Both the position numbers and the translations under genes were made by a program. The notes below the pieces were generated by a model. The model was not told the DNA's origin and did no database searches. It saw only the letters and a program-made list of their open reading frames with translations. Shown piece by piece: positions 1-13,409 of a DNA stretch of 30,000 nucleotides. The stretch covers positions 20,348,150-20,378,149 of the forward strand of contig CM022665.1 in the NCBI GenBank assembly GCA_012295275.1, read 5' to 3'. Each line of letters starts with the position of its first letter. Position 1 is the stretch's first letter. The DNA is from Chrysomallon squamiferum. Taxonomy: Eukaryota; Mollusca; Gastropoda; Neomphalida; Peltospiridae.

Positions 1-936
<936 letters not shown>

Positions 937-1029
937 TTAACTTAAACGACTGAACTCTCTCAGTAACGGTCTCGCTCCTAATCGAAGTTTCTCAGGCGAT
1001 CTTCTGCTCCATTTGGCTGTTTCACATGT
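937..1029 (-). CDS. Possible second (terminal) exon of the zinc-finger-like gene
   Basis: Minus strand: the acceptor TTATTTGACAG (AG at 1031-1030) is followed by 30 open codons and a TAA at 937-939, in the phase (0) required by the donor at 1387. The peptide is basic, with many Arg and Leu, starting TCETAKWSRR. Joined to 1388-1633 it would give a protein of about 112 aa with a 358-nt intron. The open frame is short enough to occur by chance; the matching phase, good acceptor and raised GC are the only support. Confidence 0.22.
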   Translation of the reverse strand, partial: TCETAKWSRRSPEKLRLGARPLLREFSRLS

Positions 1030-1129
1030 CTGTCAAATAAACATATACGTCTTCATCATCATTATTATTGCAAGAACATAGCTCCTAGCTTTAATTCAAA
1101 AGTAAATACATATAAGCACACAAATAAAT

Positions 1130-1345
1130 GCACATATTCATACACAAATACATTCAGACATACAGAAACACACAAACATAGACACGCACGCAGACCCACA
1201 CACACGTACACACTTACGCCAATACACACAAACCCTCTCTATCTCATACACACACACACAAACACTCCTTGCATACACACAGAACATACACACTTACAAA
1301 CACATACCTCGCATATGCACACAAACACTGTAGCGTACATCCCAC
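1130..1345. repeat. CA-rich compound microsatellite
   Basis: Irregular (CA)n mixed with CATA, CACG and CAAA units. It lies inside the putative intron and exon flank of the zinc-finger-like gene. Confidence 0.8.
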
Positions 1346-1387
1346 ACCCTCACACATGTACGTAGAGTCAGTACAACACTATCTTAC

Positions 1388-1633
1388 CCTGGTAAACACA
1401 TGAGGTTCCCATCGAAACGACGGCGCCTGAGTCCGCGCCAACGTCACGTTGCCTTTCTGCTGGTCTTCCACGAACTGTATGATTGACATCATCGTCTCTA
1501 TTTCGTGCTTTTTCTGCCGCACCTCCTTTTTCTGTGCGTGTATGCACGCAGGAATGTGTGCCTTCATTCCTTTCACGTACGTGTAGGTTTTTGTACAATA
1601 TGGATGACCCGGACATTTCCACCTGACTGGCAT
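1388..1633 (-). CDS. Possible first coding exon of a small zinc-finger-like protein
   Basis: An 82-codon open stretch opens with ATG at 1633 in an AAAATG context and ends at a strong donor (CCAGG^GTAAGA, GT at 1387-1386), in phase 0. The GC content is clearly higher than the surrounding repeats, which supports coding. The N-terminus has a finger-like spacing: Cys7-x5-Cys13-x12-His26-x3-Cys30, followed by His32, with aromatic and basic residues (TYTYVKGMK) between the pairs. This resembles a C2HC/C2H2 zinc finger but does not fit the classical C-x2-4-C spacing. The rest is Lys/Glu/Gln-rich. I do not recognise the family. It could also be an exon of a larger minus-strand gene, or a fossil of one. 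Confidence 0.4.
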
Positions 1634-1694
1634 TTTAATTTATTTTTCTGTTGTCCAATATTCTGTGTGTGTGTGTTTATCTAACCACTGACTG

Positions 1695-1760
1695 TAACAT
1701 TAACATTAACATTAACATTAACATTAACATTAACATTGACATTAACATTAACACTGACAT
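1695..1760 (+). repeat. Hexanucleotide (TAACAT)n tandem repeat
   Basis: About nine to ten near-perfect tandem TAACAT units, with TGACAT variants near the end. It is followed directly by trinucleotide runs (AAT, AAG, AAC) to about 1830. An open reading frame through this repeat gives an Asn/Ile peptide and is an artefact of repeat composition. Confidence 0.85.
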
Positions 1761-2086
1761 TATCAATAATAATAATATTAAGAAGAATAATAAGAAGAAG
1801 AAAAACAACAACAATAACAACAACAACCAGAACAAAATCTGCGAACTTCAGACATCTACTGTTATGATTAAAAACATGATTTTAACTTTAACAAAGAGGA
1901 GATCGGATACATTACATGCAGGGGAGATGTGATATGAGATGTTGTATCTTCTCAGTGCAGCTTTATTATAGTAATCTGCGGAAAAAGCCACGACAAACTG
2001 AGTTTTAAAATACAGCAAGAAAACAAATTAACAAAAAACAAAACAAAAACAAACAAACAAGAAATCAAAACACAACAACAAACAAA
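1761..2086. other. Gene-free stretch with trinucleotide runs
   Basis: Holds AAT/AAG/AAC microsatellite to about 1830, then ordinary AT-rich sequence and an A/C-rich run (2030-2085). I see no gene. Confidence 0.6.
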
Positions 2087-2171
2087 ATTAACGTCAGAAT
2101 AGAGTGATGAAAAATTCGGCATTTATTTGGTGAATTGTTTAGCGATCTGCTGTGAACTTTATTTTTAGACA
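2087..2171 (+). repeat. Left arm of an inverted repeat (partner 3271-3355)
   Basis: About 85 bp that reappear in reverse complement at 3271-3355 with a few mismatches; the outer edges are TTAACGTCAGAAT here and its complement there. The arms enclose 1.1 kb holding (CATA)n/(CA)n, poly-T and (GA)n tracts. This could be the ends of a non-autonomous element or a local inverted duplication. Confidence 0.7.
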
Positions 2172-2221
2172 TACATACATACATAAACTCACACAGACAC
2201 ACAAACACACACACAAACACA

Positions 2222-2253
<32 letters not shown>

Positions 2254-2588
2254 TCTACATAGTTAATTCTGTAATCAAGCCATGGAAGACGAAAGCCAAA
2301 TTAAAGAACTGAAATACAGATGTACGTTATTTCGACAAGGAGAGAAAACATACCTTGACCTTTTACACACTATTATTGAGGTTCTGACTGGAACGAGAAA
2401 AAGGCAAGACAGACTTTAAAGCAGACCACTCCTCAGATAAATGCACTATCCACTTCTCCTGCGTTTTGACACCCACGTATTCAAGTTAAATAATCTCTGA
2501 ACATTTACATACTTGTTGCAGGCTTTATATCGCCTCCAAGATTGTATACAATACTCCAACGGTGATACAAAGCGAAATGTAGGTTAGA

Positions 2589-2610
2589 TTTTTTTTTTTT
2601 TTTTTTTTTT
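2589..2610 (+). repeat. Poly-T tract
   Basis: A run of about 22 T inside the 2087-3355 inverted-repeat unit. It could be the A-tail of a minus-strand retroposed insertion, but no target-site duplication was recognised. Confidence 0.7.
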
Positions 2611-2698
2611 ATGTCGTTTGTAATATACTTTAGAGTTTTCAAAGTATGTTTGTACGTATTCGTTCATGTCTATGCCTTAAGTTATTACAATAAATAAA

Positions 2699-2980
<282 letters not shown>

Positions 2981-3270
2981 TTAAAAACATAAACAAATAT
3001 GTCGATAAAAAGGGATTGTGTTTGTGTGTGTGTGTCAGTGAATATTAATACATATGTATTTGTGTATACATGAATATTGCAATGTACGTATGGATGTGTA
3101 TATGTTTGTATCTACATACGGATAGATGGATCGATATGTGTGTTCTGTGTGTGCGTATGGTTTTGTGTTTGTGAGTGTGTGTATGCGTCTGTGTGTATGT
3201 GTGTTTAAGTCTGAATGTGTACACTGTTAGTGGCTAATACATACAAAACCTCTTAAAGGGTCTGGAACGA

Positions 3271-3355
3271 TGTCTAAAAATAAAGTTCACAGCAGATTGC
3301 TAAACAATTCACCAAATAAATTCCGAATTTTTCATAACTCTATTCTGACGTTAAT
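3271..3355 (-). repeat. Right arm of the inverted repeat (partner 2087-2171)
   Basis: Reverse complement of 2087-2171 with a few substitutions. GT-rich sequence at 3020-3225 mirrors the CA-rich sequence inside the left arm, so the inverted similarity may extend inward through the simple repeats. Confidence 0.7.
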
Positions 3356-4707
3356 TTTTATATCCTTACCTTTTTTTAAATTTCAAGCGTTGGGTTTTGA
3401 AGACGATTTCCGAAAAATATAAAACTCCATTCAAAACTAAACTAGACCTGATCAGGACAACTTACTTCTCGAAAACTGGTAACCTGCGAAAACAGTTACA
3501 GAGAGATTAAAACAAGAACGCATTAGAAAATGGGCGAGTGGTCTCGTTGTTAGATAAAAGTAAGTAAAGTTATTCATGACACAAGTTATTTGAGAGCAGC
3601 TTAACACGGGTCAAGTCAGAATAAATACCATAATTAATTGCTTCACTGAACTCATATTTTTAATTACAGCTTATATTAAAATGTATTATTATTATCGTTA
3701 CATATTTATTTATATATTTATTTACTTACGTACTTATATATATATGTACATACATATATATATATATATACAGACATTACTACATACGTACACTAGTACA
3801 CACGAAGTTATATAGAAACACACTCACCATAAAGACTACTCACAAATGCAACACACACTCACATAAGCATTCATGTAGATACAAACATTAACTAAATAAC
3901 ATACACGAATATCAATTATAAGTATCCACTCGACATTTTTAAACATTTCAAATTAAAATCTGGAGACGTAATTATTTTTATAAGTGGTTCTCAGAAGTAG
4001 CTACAGCAATTTCAGTATAAGTATATTTTTATTATTATTATTGTTGTTATTATTTTTATTATTATTATTATTATTATTGCTGTTGTTGTTGTTGTTATTG
4101 TTTTCATTATTAAATATTTCGTTTGACACTGACAAGTTACATTCATTAAAGGGAAATAACTGAGTACGTTTTGAATGTTAACAGAGTTATCTCTCGTAGG
4201 TTTCCTAATGGAAAGAAAAAGATATCTCGATATGTAGATATCGCTATAATGACGATATCAAGTTAGAATGGGAAATAGAGGTGTTTCATAAGCGAGATTG
4301 ATAATCTGACCTTCACGTCCTAATTAGAAAGTATGTTATTTTAATATACAGCAACAAATAAAGTTGTTAAAGGTAAAACTATTTGATTATACTACACTGA
4401 ACTTATTACAAGCTAAATATTTATAACCAATATACAATAACCAATAAAGTTGTTATATGCTAAATGTATATGTGTAGCTTCACAAATAGCACGAGAATGT
4501 TTATGTTCACATTTAAGAACAGCTGAAACTATAAATTAAGTTCTTTGCCAGTAATCAGGCCATAAAGTGGCGAAAGTTTGATTCTTTTGCTAACGAGAAG
4601 AAGAAAGGAAAAAAGAAATTTCTATTATTACTACTACTACTAACAATAATAATAACAAAAATAATAGTAATAATAAATAAAACAATATAAACTATAAATA
4701 AATAGAT
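3356..4707. other. Gene-free AT-rich stretch
   Basis: No gene seen. Contains (TA)n/(CATA)n near 3735-3770 and an (ATT)n/(GTT)n trinucleotide tract at about 4028-4105. Near 4255-4290 a short motif (TTAGAATGGGAAAT) also occurs at 11213 and 20297 in the 5' flanks of the transporter-transferase genes, so a fragment of that flank may be present. Confidence 0.5.
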
Positions 4708-5044
4708 ACATAATAAAAAATAAAAAAATAAAAAATAAAACAGAATAAATCAATAAATAATAAACTTTTCAGTATACCATATATAGAAGCAGATTACCTT
4801 TTGAGAAACCATGTCTAAATTATTTCAAATCTCCATAACAAAATATTCGTTTGAAAAAAAGAAAATCTTAACAACGTGACAATTCAAATTCAAAAACATT
4901 TTGAAATATGAGTCGCTCCTCAACTTCACATACATATATATAATTACACAAACAAAACAATTTACTCAAGCTGATCTCAACCTGTTACATTCTTCAATTC
5001 ATAGTGTAAATAAAGTTATGTAGAGAAAAACAGACTGCTATATT

Positions 5045-5257
5045 CAGCTTTTCTTAGCCTTAGTTACATCTAAATTCAGTCACGTCCATTACTGGACCTA
5101 TTGGTGGAAGCTCGTCTTTGTAAGTGTTGAGCAATGTCAAGGCCAGAGACAACGCCTTGGAGCTGTCGTTGGTCAGTAAAACATTGCGAACACTTCGTGT
5201 CCACGTGTTGTGAAAAGAAGAAAGTTTCTTGTTCTCGTTGTCAGTCAACACGTGTGA
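5045..5257 (-). pseudogene. Fragment of pyruvyl transferase 3' end (fragment 1)
   Basis: The minus strand encodes about the last 66 residues of the family's enzyme domain, from the position of the HVLIDNENKK motif to just before the C-terminus. It is very similar to copy A (8250-8462), with Ile to Thr in that motif. The final codons differ: the frame stops after EFRCN instead of running to ETKKN. No transporter, linker or catalytic DRLHGH segment is present, and sequence similarity ends abruptly at about 5257 next to a minisatellite. It cannot encode an enzyme and is a dead 3' remnant left by duplication or deletion. Confidence 0.85.
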
Positions 5258-5267
5258 CAATCTGGTG

Positions 5268-5477
5268 CTGTATCTGTGTTTTGTATCTGGCTGGTGTTCT
5301 ATCTGTGTTTTGTATCTGGCTGGTGTTCTATCTGTGTTTTGTATCTGGCTGGTGTTGTATCTGTGTTTTGTATCTGGCTGGTGTTCTATCTGTGTTTTGT
5401 ATCTGGCTGGTGTTCTATCTGTGTTTTGTATCTGGCTGGTGCTGTATCTGTGTTTTGTATCTGGCTGGTGTTGTAGC
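5268..5477 (+). repeat. 29-bp minisatellite, about 7 copies
   Basis: Units start at 5281, 5310, 5339, 5368, 5397, 5426 and 5455, each exactly 29 bp and nearly identical (core TTGTATCTGGCTGGTG). A part unit precedes the first. Because 29 is not a multiple of 3, each reading frame cycles through all three phases, which explains three overlapping open frames with the same Cys/Trp/Leu-rich peptides. It sits exactly at the broken edge of the pyruvyl-transferase fragment. Confidence 0.95.
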
Positions 5478-5479
5478 TG

Positions 5480-5964
5480 CGTGTTTCTTTTTCTGGAGTG
5501 ATGTCCCGTGTATTAGGAATTGAACGTTTGTTTTTCCTCTGCATTTTCAATTGTGTCTGTGTGTTTTCATTTTTTTTCAGTGTGTTTGGTGTCGTGTCCC
5601 TGTGTCTGTAGTTGTGTCTAAGTTCTGCGTTTGTATCGGTATTGTCTTTGTGTGTCTGTTTTTTCAGTTGTGTCTGTGTATCTGTGTGTCCACCATTCCA
5701 ACAATTTCAATGTTTTACAAAGTCAATCACAATGCAGGTGTTTTTTTTTTTTTTTTAAATATTTGAAACTGTTTATTTTCTAGTTATGTGTCTATTTTTA
5801 ATATTTACTTGAAAAACACAGACTAAGTAGATAGATTTGAGTCTATGGTATTTATTAAGTACAAAGAAACGTAGTCACTGGCTTACAGAGATTAACGTCT
5901 TCATATAGGTCAGTGTAGTTGCAAAACAGACGTTGATTTGCCCGAAACTTTCTACAGATAAACA
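5480..5964. other. T-rich spacer, no gene seen
   Basis: GT/T-rich sequence (5530-5690) resembling a degraded continuation of the minisatellite words TGTGTCTGTG, then AT-rich DNA with a poly-T run at about 5741-5756. It is absent from the second tandem unit. Confidence 0.5.
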
Positions 5965-6164
5965 AAAAACAAATAATAACAATTTCGTTTCGCTTTGCCT
6001 AAATTTATTAGTATTTTGTCCATGAATAACTTTAGACTTACATGAAATCTAAATTACTGATTCGTTCATTATTCATTTTACTTTTGATTTGATTTGACTT
6101 GTTATATTACGTTATTCTAGGCTATGTTGGGCTATCCTACGTTATGATACGTTACCTTAGATAC

Positions 6165-6915
6165 ATAATAAAAAATAAATAAATAAAATAAAATAAAATA
6201 AAACAGAATAAATCAATAAATAATAAACTTTTCAGTATACCATATATAGAAGTAGATAACGTTTTGAGAAACCATGTCTAAATTATTTCAAATCTCCATA
6301 ACAAAATATTCGTTAGAAAAAAAGAAAATCTTAACAACGTGACAATTCAAATTCAAAAACATTTTGAAATATGAGTCGCTCCTCAACTTCACATACATTT
6401 ATATAATTACACAAACAAAACAATTTACTCAAGCTGCTCTCAACCTGTTACATTCTTCAGTTCATAGTGTAAATAAAGTTATGTAGAGAAAAACAGACTG
6501 CTATATTCAGCTTTTCTTAGCCTTAGTTACATCTAAATTCAGTCACGTCCATTACTGGACCTATTGGTGGAAGCTCGTTTTTTTAAGTGTTGAGCAATGT
6601 CAAGGCCAGAGACAACGCCTTGGAGCTGTCGTTGGTCAGTAAACATTGCGAACACTTCTTGTCCACGTGTTGTGAAAAGAAGAAAGTTTCTTGTTCTCGT
6701 TGTCAGTCAACACGTGTGACAATCTGGTGCTGTATCTGTAAAAAATAATAACAATTTCATTTCGGTTTCCCTAAATTGTTTAGTTTTTTATCCAGGCATA
6801 CACTTTAGACTTTCATGAAATCTTAATTACCGATTCGTTCATTATTCATTTTACTTTTGATTTGATTTGACTTGTTATATTACGTTATTCTAGGTTATGC
6901 TGTACTCTACTATGT
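6165..6915 (+). repeat. Tandem duplication, unit 2
   Basis: Direct copy of unit 1 (4708-6135), with the minisatellite and about 480 bp of extra sequence missing between the enzyme fragment and the closing segment. The junction after CTGGTGCTGTATCTGT shows where the two units diverge. Unit 2 therefore shows either the state before minisatellite growth or a deletion of it. Confidence 0.75.
6507..6719 (-). pseudogene. Fragment of pyruvyl transferase 3' end (fragment 2)
   Basis: A second copy of the fragment at 5045-5257, lying in the second tandem unit. It carries further damage relative to fragment 1: a 1-nt loss in the AGTAAAACATTG stretch (here three A, near 6640) and changes in the Lys-Asp-Glu-Leu region (near 6577). 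The frame is therefore broken. It has the same outer breakpoint as fragment 1, showing that truncation came before the tandem duplication. Confidence 0.85.
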
Positions 6916-8249
6916 TATGATACGTTACATTCGTTACATTACATTATCTTATTACTTTATTTTGATGTACTGTACTGCAGTTTTGTTTTCGATTATTATT
7001 ACTATCATTACTATTATTATTATTATTATTATTAGTTTCCATTATACAAATATTCAGATGTAAGCTGTTACAGGTTTGCATTCAGATACTCTGTATTAAT
7101 GTTATGAAATGATGACGTTTAAAACAATATAATGTCAGGTCAGTTTCTTAAAATCAAAGATATTGAAAGTTGAAAACACGCATGTGCAACCTTTTACGAA
7201 AAGCGGGCCACATGAGACATGGCCCCTCCTCATGCGGGCCGCAGGTACTAATTTAGGCGATTAAAGTTATTTTCCTTGTGAAATTAGGCGGGCCACTCAG
7301 AAAGACGCGAGGATTGCAGTTTGTCCATGACTGGTTTAAAACAACAGAACTGTTTTTATACGTAATGCAGACATCCTCAAATCTTGTGTCTCGATTTCTC
7401 ATTTCGATATAAATATTAAGAAATTTCTCCGATTGTCGTAAATGCAAGAAGAAGAAAACAGGAAAAGAAGAAAAGAAAACTATCACTTTTACTAATTTTC
7501 TTAACAACGACAACAACAGCAGCATCTGAATGTAAATACAAATTAGTAATTTATTACAACTTAAAACCACACACCAGTATAATCTACTTTTCGTATCTTT
7601 CAGTGTCACTTCTAGATAAATTATATTTGCAAAAAATAAGGAATATCTATACATAATGCTTTCAAAATTATGAAAGTTAAAAGCAATTAAAAATATACGA
7701 TTCGTGAGATAAATCATTTTAATATATGAGTCGTCAGAAAAGCAGTGTTAGATATAGGATTCTGGGAAAAACGATTTTTATTAAGCTTGATAAAATTTTA
7801 AATGTTTTGAGAATCATTTAATTATATTTAAAGACCATTTTCAAATAAATATTTTCACTATAAACATTCATTGAAAAAAAAAAAAAAAAAATAATAATCC
7901 CAGAAAAACTTCACATCAAAATACATTCGTAATTCAAAACGCATCAGCATTTTAGTTCGAAGGTTCAGCTGTGACACTTTTTATGAAAAAAAAACATGCG
8001 AGGATAAACTCTTTTAAGTCTTTCATACATGAACAATGCTTTTCGATTATCTGATTGGTACATCTACCAAAATAATATTTTAAATTAAATGAAGAAACTA
8101 TATTTAAAATTTCAAATAAAGTTGCAAAATGTTCACATTAAAAATAATAATAACAAAATAAAAAAGTTATGTCATCATAATGTTTCATTGCAAATAATGT
8201 AGAAAGTTATATCATCTGTTCAAATCTGTAGAAAAACAGATTGGAATTT
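6916..8249. other. Gene-free stretch, 3' flank of copy A
   Basis: No gene recognised. (ATT)n lies at about 6995-7035. A GC-rich patch at 7190-7325 (several GCGGGCC words) stands out from its AT-rich surroundings and may be the end of a degraded DNA transposon. An A-run occurs at 7874-7890. The last few hundred bases are the 3' flank of copy A; I could not pick a convincing minus-strand polyadenylation signal close to the stop codon. Confidence 0.5.
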
Positions 8250-10869
<2,620 letters not shown>

Positions 10870-10930
10870 TTCAAGTAATGATATAAACTTTTATCACTCA
10901 GTTTCCTAATTTTTACATATCTGCTCGAAA

Positions 10931-10986
10931 TTATTATTATTGTTGTTGTTGTTGTTGTTGTTGTTGTTATTGTTATTATTGTTGTT
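10931..10986 (+). repeat. (ATT)n/(GTT)n trinucleotide tract in the 5' flank of copy A
   Basis: On the gene strand a run of AAC/AAT triplets about 60-115 nt upstream of the ATG. The same tract is at 19918-19965 (copy B) and 24547-24605 (copy C). It probably lies in or near the 5' UTR. Confidence 0.85.
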
Positions 10987-11059
10987 GAACTTGTTTTTTT
11001 TCTTGTTTTTTTTAAATATTGAGAACTGGTCGCTTTGTTCCTCACTCAAAGTCACAAAT

Positions 11060-11075
11060 TGAGTTATAAAACAAT
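11060..11075 (-). promoter_or_regulatory. Candidate TATA-like element of copy A
   Basis: Minus strand reads GTTTTATAACTC about 195 nt upstream of the ATG. The equivalent position is TTTATAAA in copies B (20034-20043) and C (24674-24682), within a flank conserved among the three copies. No transcription start evidence; AT-rich DNA makes chance matches common. Confidence 0.2.
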
Positions 11076-11266
11076 ATACAAATACAAAATACCTTGGTAA
11101 TAAAACAATCATAAAAACGAATTTTCTTAAAAACCCACGCAGACATAAACACATAGTATTTTAATAAATAAATAAAAACATTATGTCAGTTTTACCTGAC
11201 TGTAAAGTTAGAATGGGAAATTCAGGTGTGGTATAAATCATTAGTGTCATCATTCCTCTACGCCAC

Positions 11267-12640
11267 AGCCACTCGGTAAATTCCTATATGTGTATGAATT
11301 GTATACTTACAAGCTATTAATTATACTTTTAACATTTCATATTGTACTGGATTCATCTGAAAGGATATTTATAGGACACACACACGTATGTATATAGGAA
11401 TTACACTGTAGGATAGACGGGGCAGTGCTACTAATTATATACTTAATTAAAGAATATCTCTAGGAGAACTACTTCTGCTAGTAAGATACTTTTAGGAGTA
11501 CTACTTACATGATACTGATAGCATATATATATATATATACTATTTATTGGAGTAATCTGTATAGCATTACAAGCGCAGATGCACACATAATTATATGGAA
11601 GAATATATCGATATATCTGTGTGTATGTTTGTATGTAGGTATTATCTATGTATGTATGTATGTATGTATGTGTGTAGGTATATATGTATGTATGTATGTA
11701 TGCATGTATGTATCTGCAACCTGTAATTAACACAATCGTCACGTGACCAAATTAGAACCCTGCAACGGGCGTAACGCTCATCCTCCAAAGAAGCCCCACC
11801 TATTCATACAGACCTCCCTGTATCAGGTAGATAGCTACCCGATTTGCCTCGGCTCTAAGGTATTCAGGGAACAAGCTCATATATGAACGTATATTCAGCC
11901 AGCGCTAAATACACTAGAAACACAACAACACAAGTTTAGATTTGAAGAATATATGTATTATGTGATGTAATGAAACTTATTTACCGAGTAAGCTTACGAT
12001 GCTTACACGACCGTTTACACACAGTCTCCCGCCACCTTTCATAGCTCACCAGATAAGTAAACAATTAGTGATATTATATTAGTTTATCCCTCAGGGACAA
12101 ATGACACACCTCAATATGTATTTGAATATGCAAAGTATTCTCAATATATGAGATCAAAATAACGTGCTGCTTAGCAGGATGTTGACGTGACAATCCGTTA
12201 GTAATAACACAACTGTGTTATTGGTGCTTACAATTACTGATGGTCAGTGTTTAACTCAGATTCCCAGCTATTCTCACCCACTGTTTTTAGAGATAATAAC
12301 CTGCAGTTTACTTTCAACGGTCTCATCTCAGATTACCAACTATCCTCCAAACATATGGTTATAATACTTCAATACATACATACATATAAATATAGTTAAA
12401 TATATATTTGTAAGAAAGCCACAACAACTATCTTTCAGTTACTTAAACAGAACCGTAAACATGTATAGTTACCTAAATCAGCTGGAACAATACAACTGTC
12501 CAGCTGACAGTTAGCCAAACAAAACTTTTTCTAGTATAGTGATAAACTTTTGATATAAAAATTTAAACACTTACACAAGATAAATTACACATCCACATTG
12601 TTAGCACTGAACGATTATATGTCTGTATGAGAGAAGTTCA
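11267..12640 (+). repeat. Intergenic repeat R1 (5' flank of copy A), left arm of a large palindrome
   Basis: Non-coding sequence continuous with the 5' flank of copy A. Positions 11267-12516 match the reverse complement of 14755-16010, and 12532-12619 match the reverse complement of 13414-13499. The same sequence occurs in direct orientation at 20330-21712. It contains a (TATG)n microsatellite at about 11640-11712. No transposase or reverse transcriptase frame was seen. Confidence 0.85.
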
Positions 12641-13019
12641 AGAAAATACGTCACTAATATATATATACACTTTACCATTCACCCTGCAGTCGTTTTGATT
12701 TGTCAGTTCTGTATCTACATCTGACCTGTTTTTTGTTCACTAAGCTACTGTATCTCATGTACACGTATTCAATTAATGTCTCTGTATGTGATGTATATCT
12801 ACTGAAATTTCATCTCTCTCTTTGTATTTCTGTGTTGGATTGAGTTTATTTAAACGTTTTTGCTGTTAACATGTATCAACGTATGTGTGTGTTTTCTAAG
12901 TGTATTTATGTTTGTTTATTAACGTCTCTTTGTGTTTTTAATTTTAGTTATATATATATATATATACACATACACATACACACATACATATATATAGATA
13001 TATACACAAACATACATAA
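12641..13019. other. Palindrome centre, outer part; no gene seen
   Basis: T-rich sequence ending in (TA)n/(CATA)n. Positions 12660-12960 are similar, in direct orientation, to 22735-23020 upstream of copy B, so it belongs to the duplicated 5' flank. Confidence 0.55.
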
Positions 13020-13371
13020 CACACACACACAAACATACACATATTTATTCACACACTGTCGAAAAGAAAATGCAGAGACCAAATATCCATGGAATCGTCT
13101 CTTTGATACAAAGTGGCATAATTTCGTTATTTACGATCGTATCACAGTAAAACTGGCCATGGGTATGAGACAATGTTCTTAGAAGTGGAGACGTTTTCGT
13201 CACCAAACAGCATCAATACCTTATGTGACCATCAGCAGCATCAACCACAGCACGACTTCTCCTTGGCATGTGTAAATGAATCAGAGTTCGTGGTCCCTGC
13301 TTGTGACACTTGAATCAATGACTGTAACAGAAAGTAAAAAAATCAATTAATAATCCACGTCAAACTGCGAG
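13020..13371 (-). repeat. Dispersed repeat, inverted partner at 24748-25085
   Basis: About 350 bp that recur in reverse complement at 24748-25085. On the minus strand it has an acceptor-like site (TTTCTGTTACAG) and, 102 bases later, a donor-like site (CATAAG^GTATTG), both kept in the two copies. All three frames of the 102-base interval contain stops, so it is not a coding exon; an untranslated exon remains possible. Confidence 0.7.
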
Positions 13372-13409
13372 AAAGTTAGGATCAGTAGCAATAGCAATAA
13401 ATAAAATAA

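Larger units (their letters stand above)
4708..6135 (+). repeat. Tandem duplication, unit 1
   Basis: Begins in an A-rich (AATAAA)n zone and includes the pyruvyl-transferase 3' fragment, a minisatellite and about 480 bp of extra sequence. It closes with a segment (about 5965-6130) that matches 6745-6905. The second unit (6165-6915) lacks the minisatellite and the 5480-5960 stretch. Confidence 0.75.

Noticed and set aside
1695-1760. Internal telomere-like repeat
   Set aside because: The unit is TAACAT, not the TTAGGG type, and it grades into ordinary trinucleotide microsatellite.
5134-5523. Three overlapping plus-strand frames with Cys/Trp/Leu-rich repeats
   Set aside because: Same peptides in all frames because the 29-bp minisatellite shifts phase each unit; it is repeat DNA antisense to a dead gene fragment.
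7253-7717. 154-codon minus-strand frame
   Set aside because: AT-driven composition, no domain recognised, no start or splice context, and its 3' end lies in the GC-rich transposon-like patch.
10906-11154. Minus-strand frame upstream of copy A, with a similar one upstream of copy B (19833-20231)
   Set aside because: Similarity is explained by duplicated flank DNA; the frames read the trinucleotide repeats in different phases (Asn versus Thr/Ile), which argues against a conserved protein.
11443-11742. Tyr/Thr/Ile/His repeat frames, also at 15477-15753 and 20616-21038
   Set aside because: Translations of the (TATG)n/(CATA)n microsatellite within the R1-R3 repeats.
13220-13321. Candidate internal exon on the minus strand, repeated on the plus strand at 24797-24898
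   Set aside because: Splice-like borders are good, but all three frames contain stops; kept only as a possible untranslated exon.
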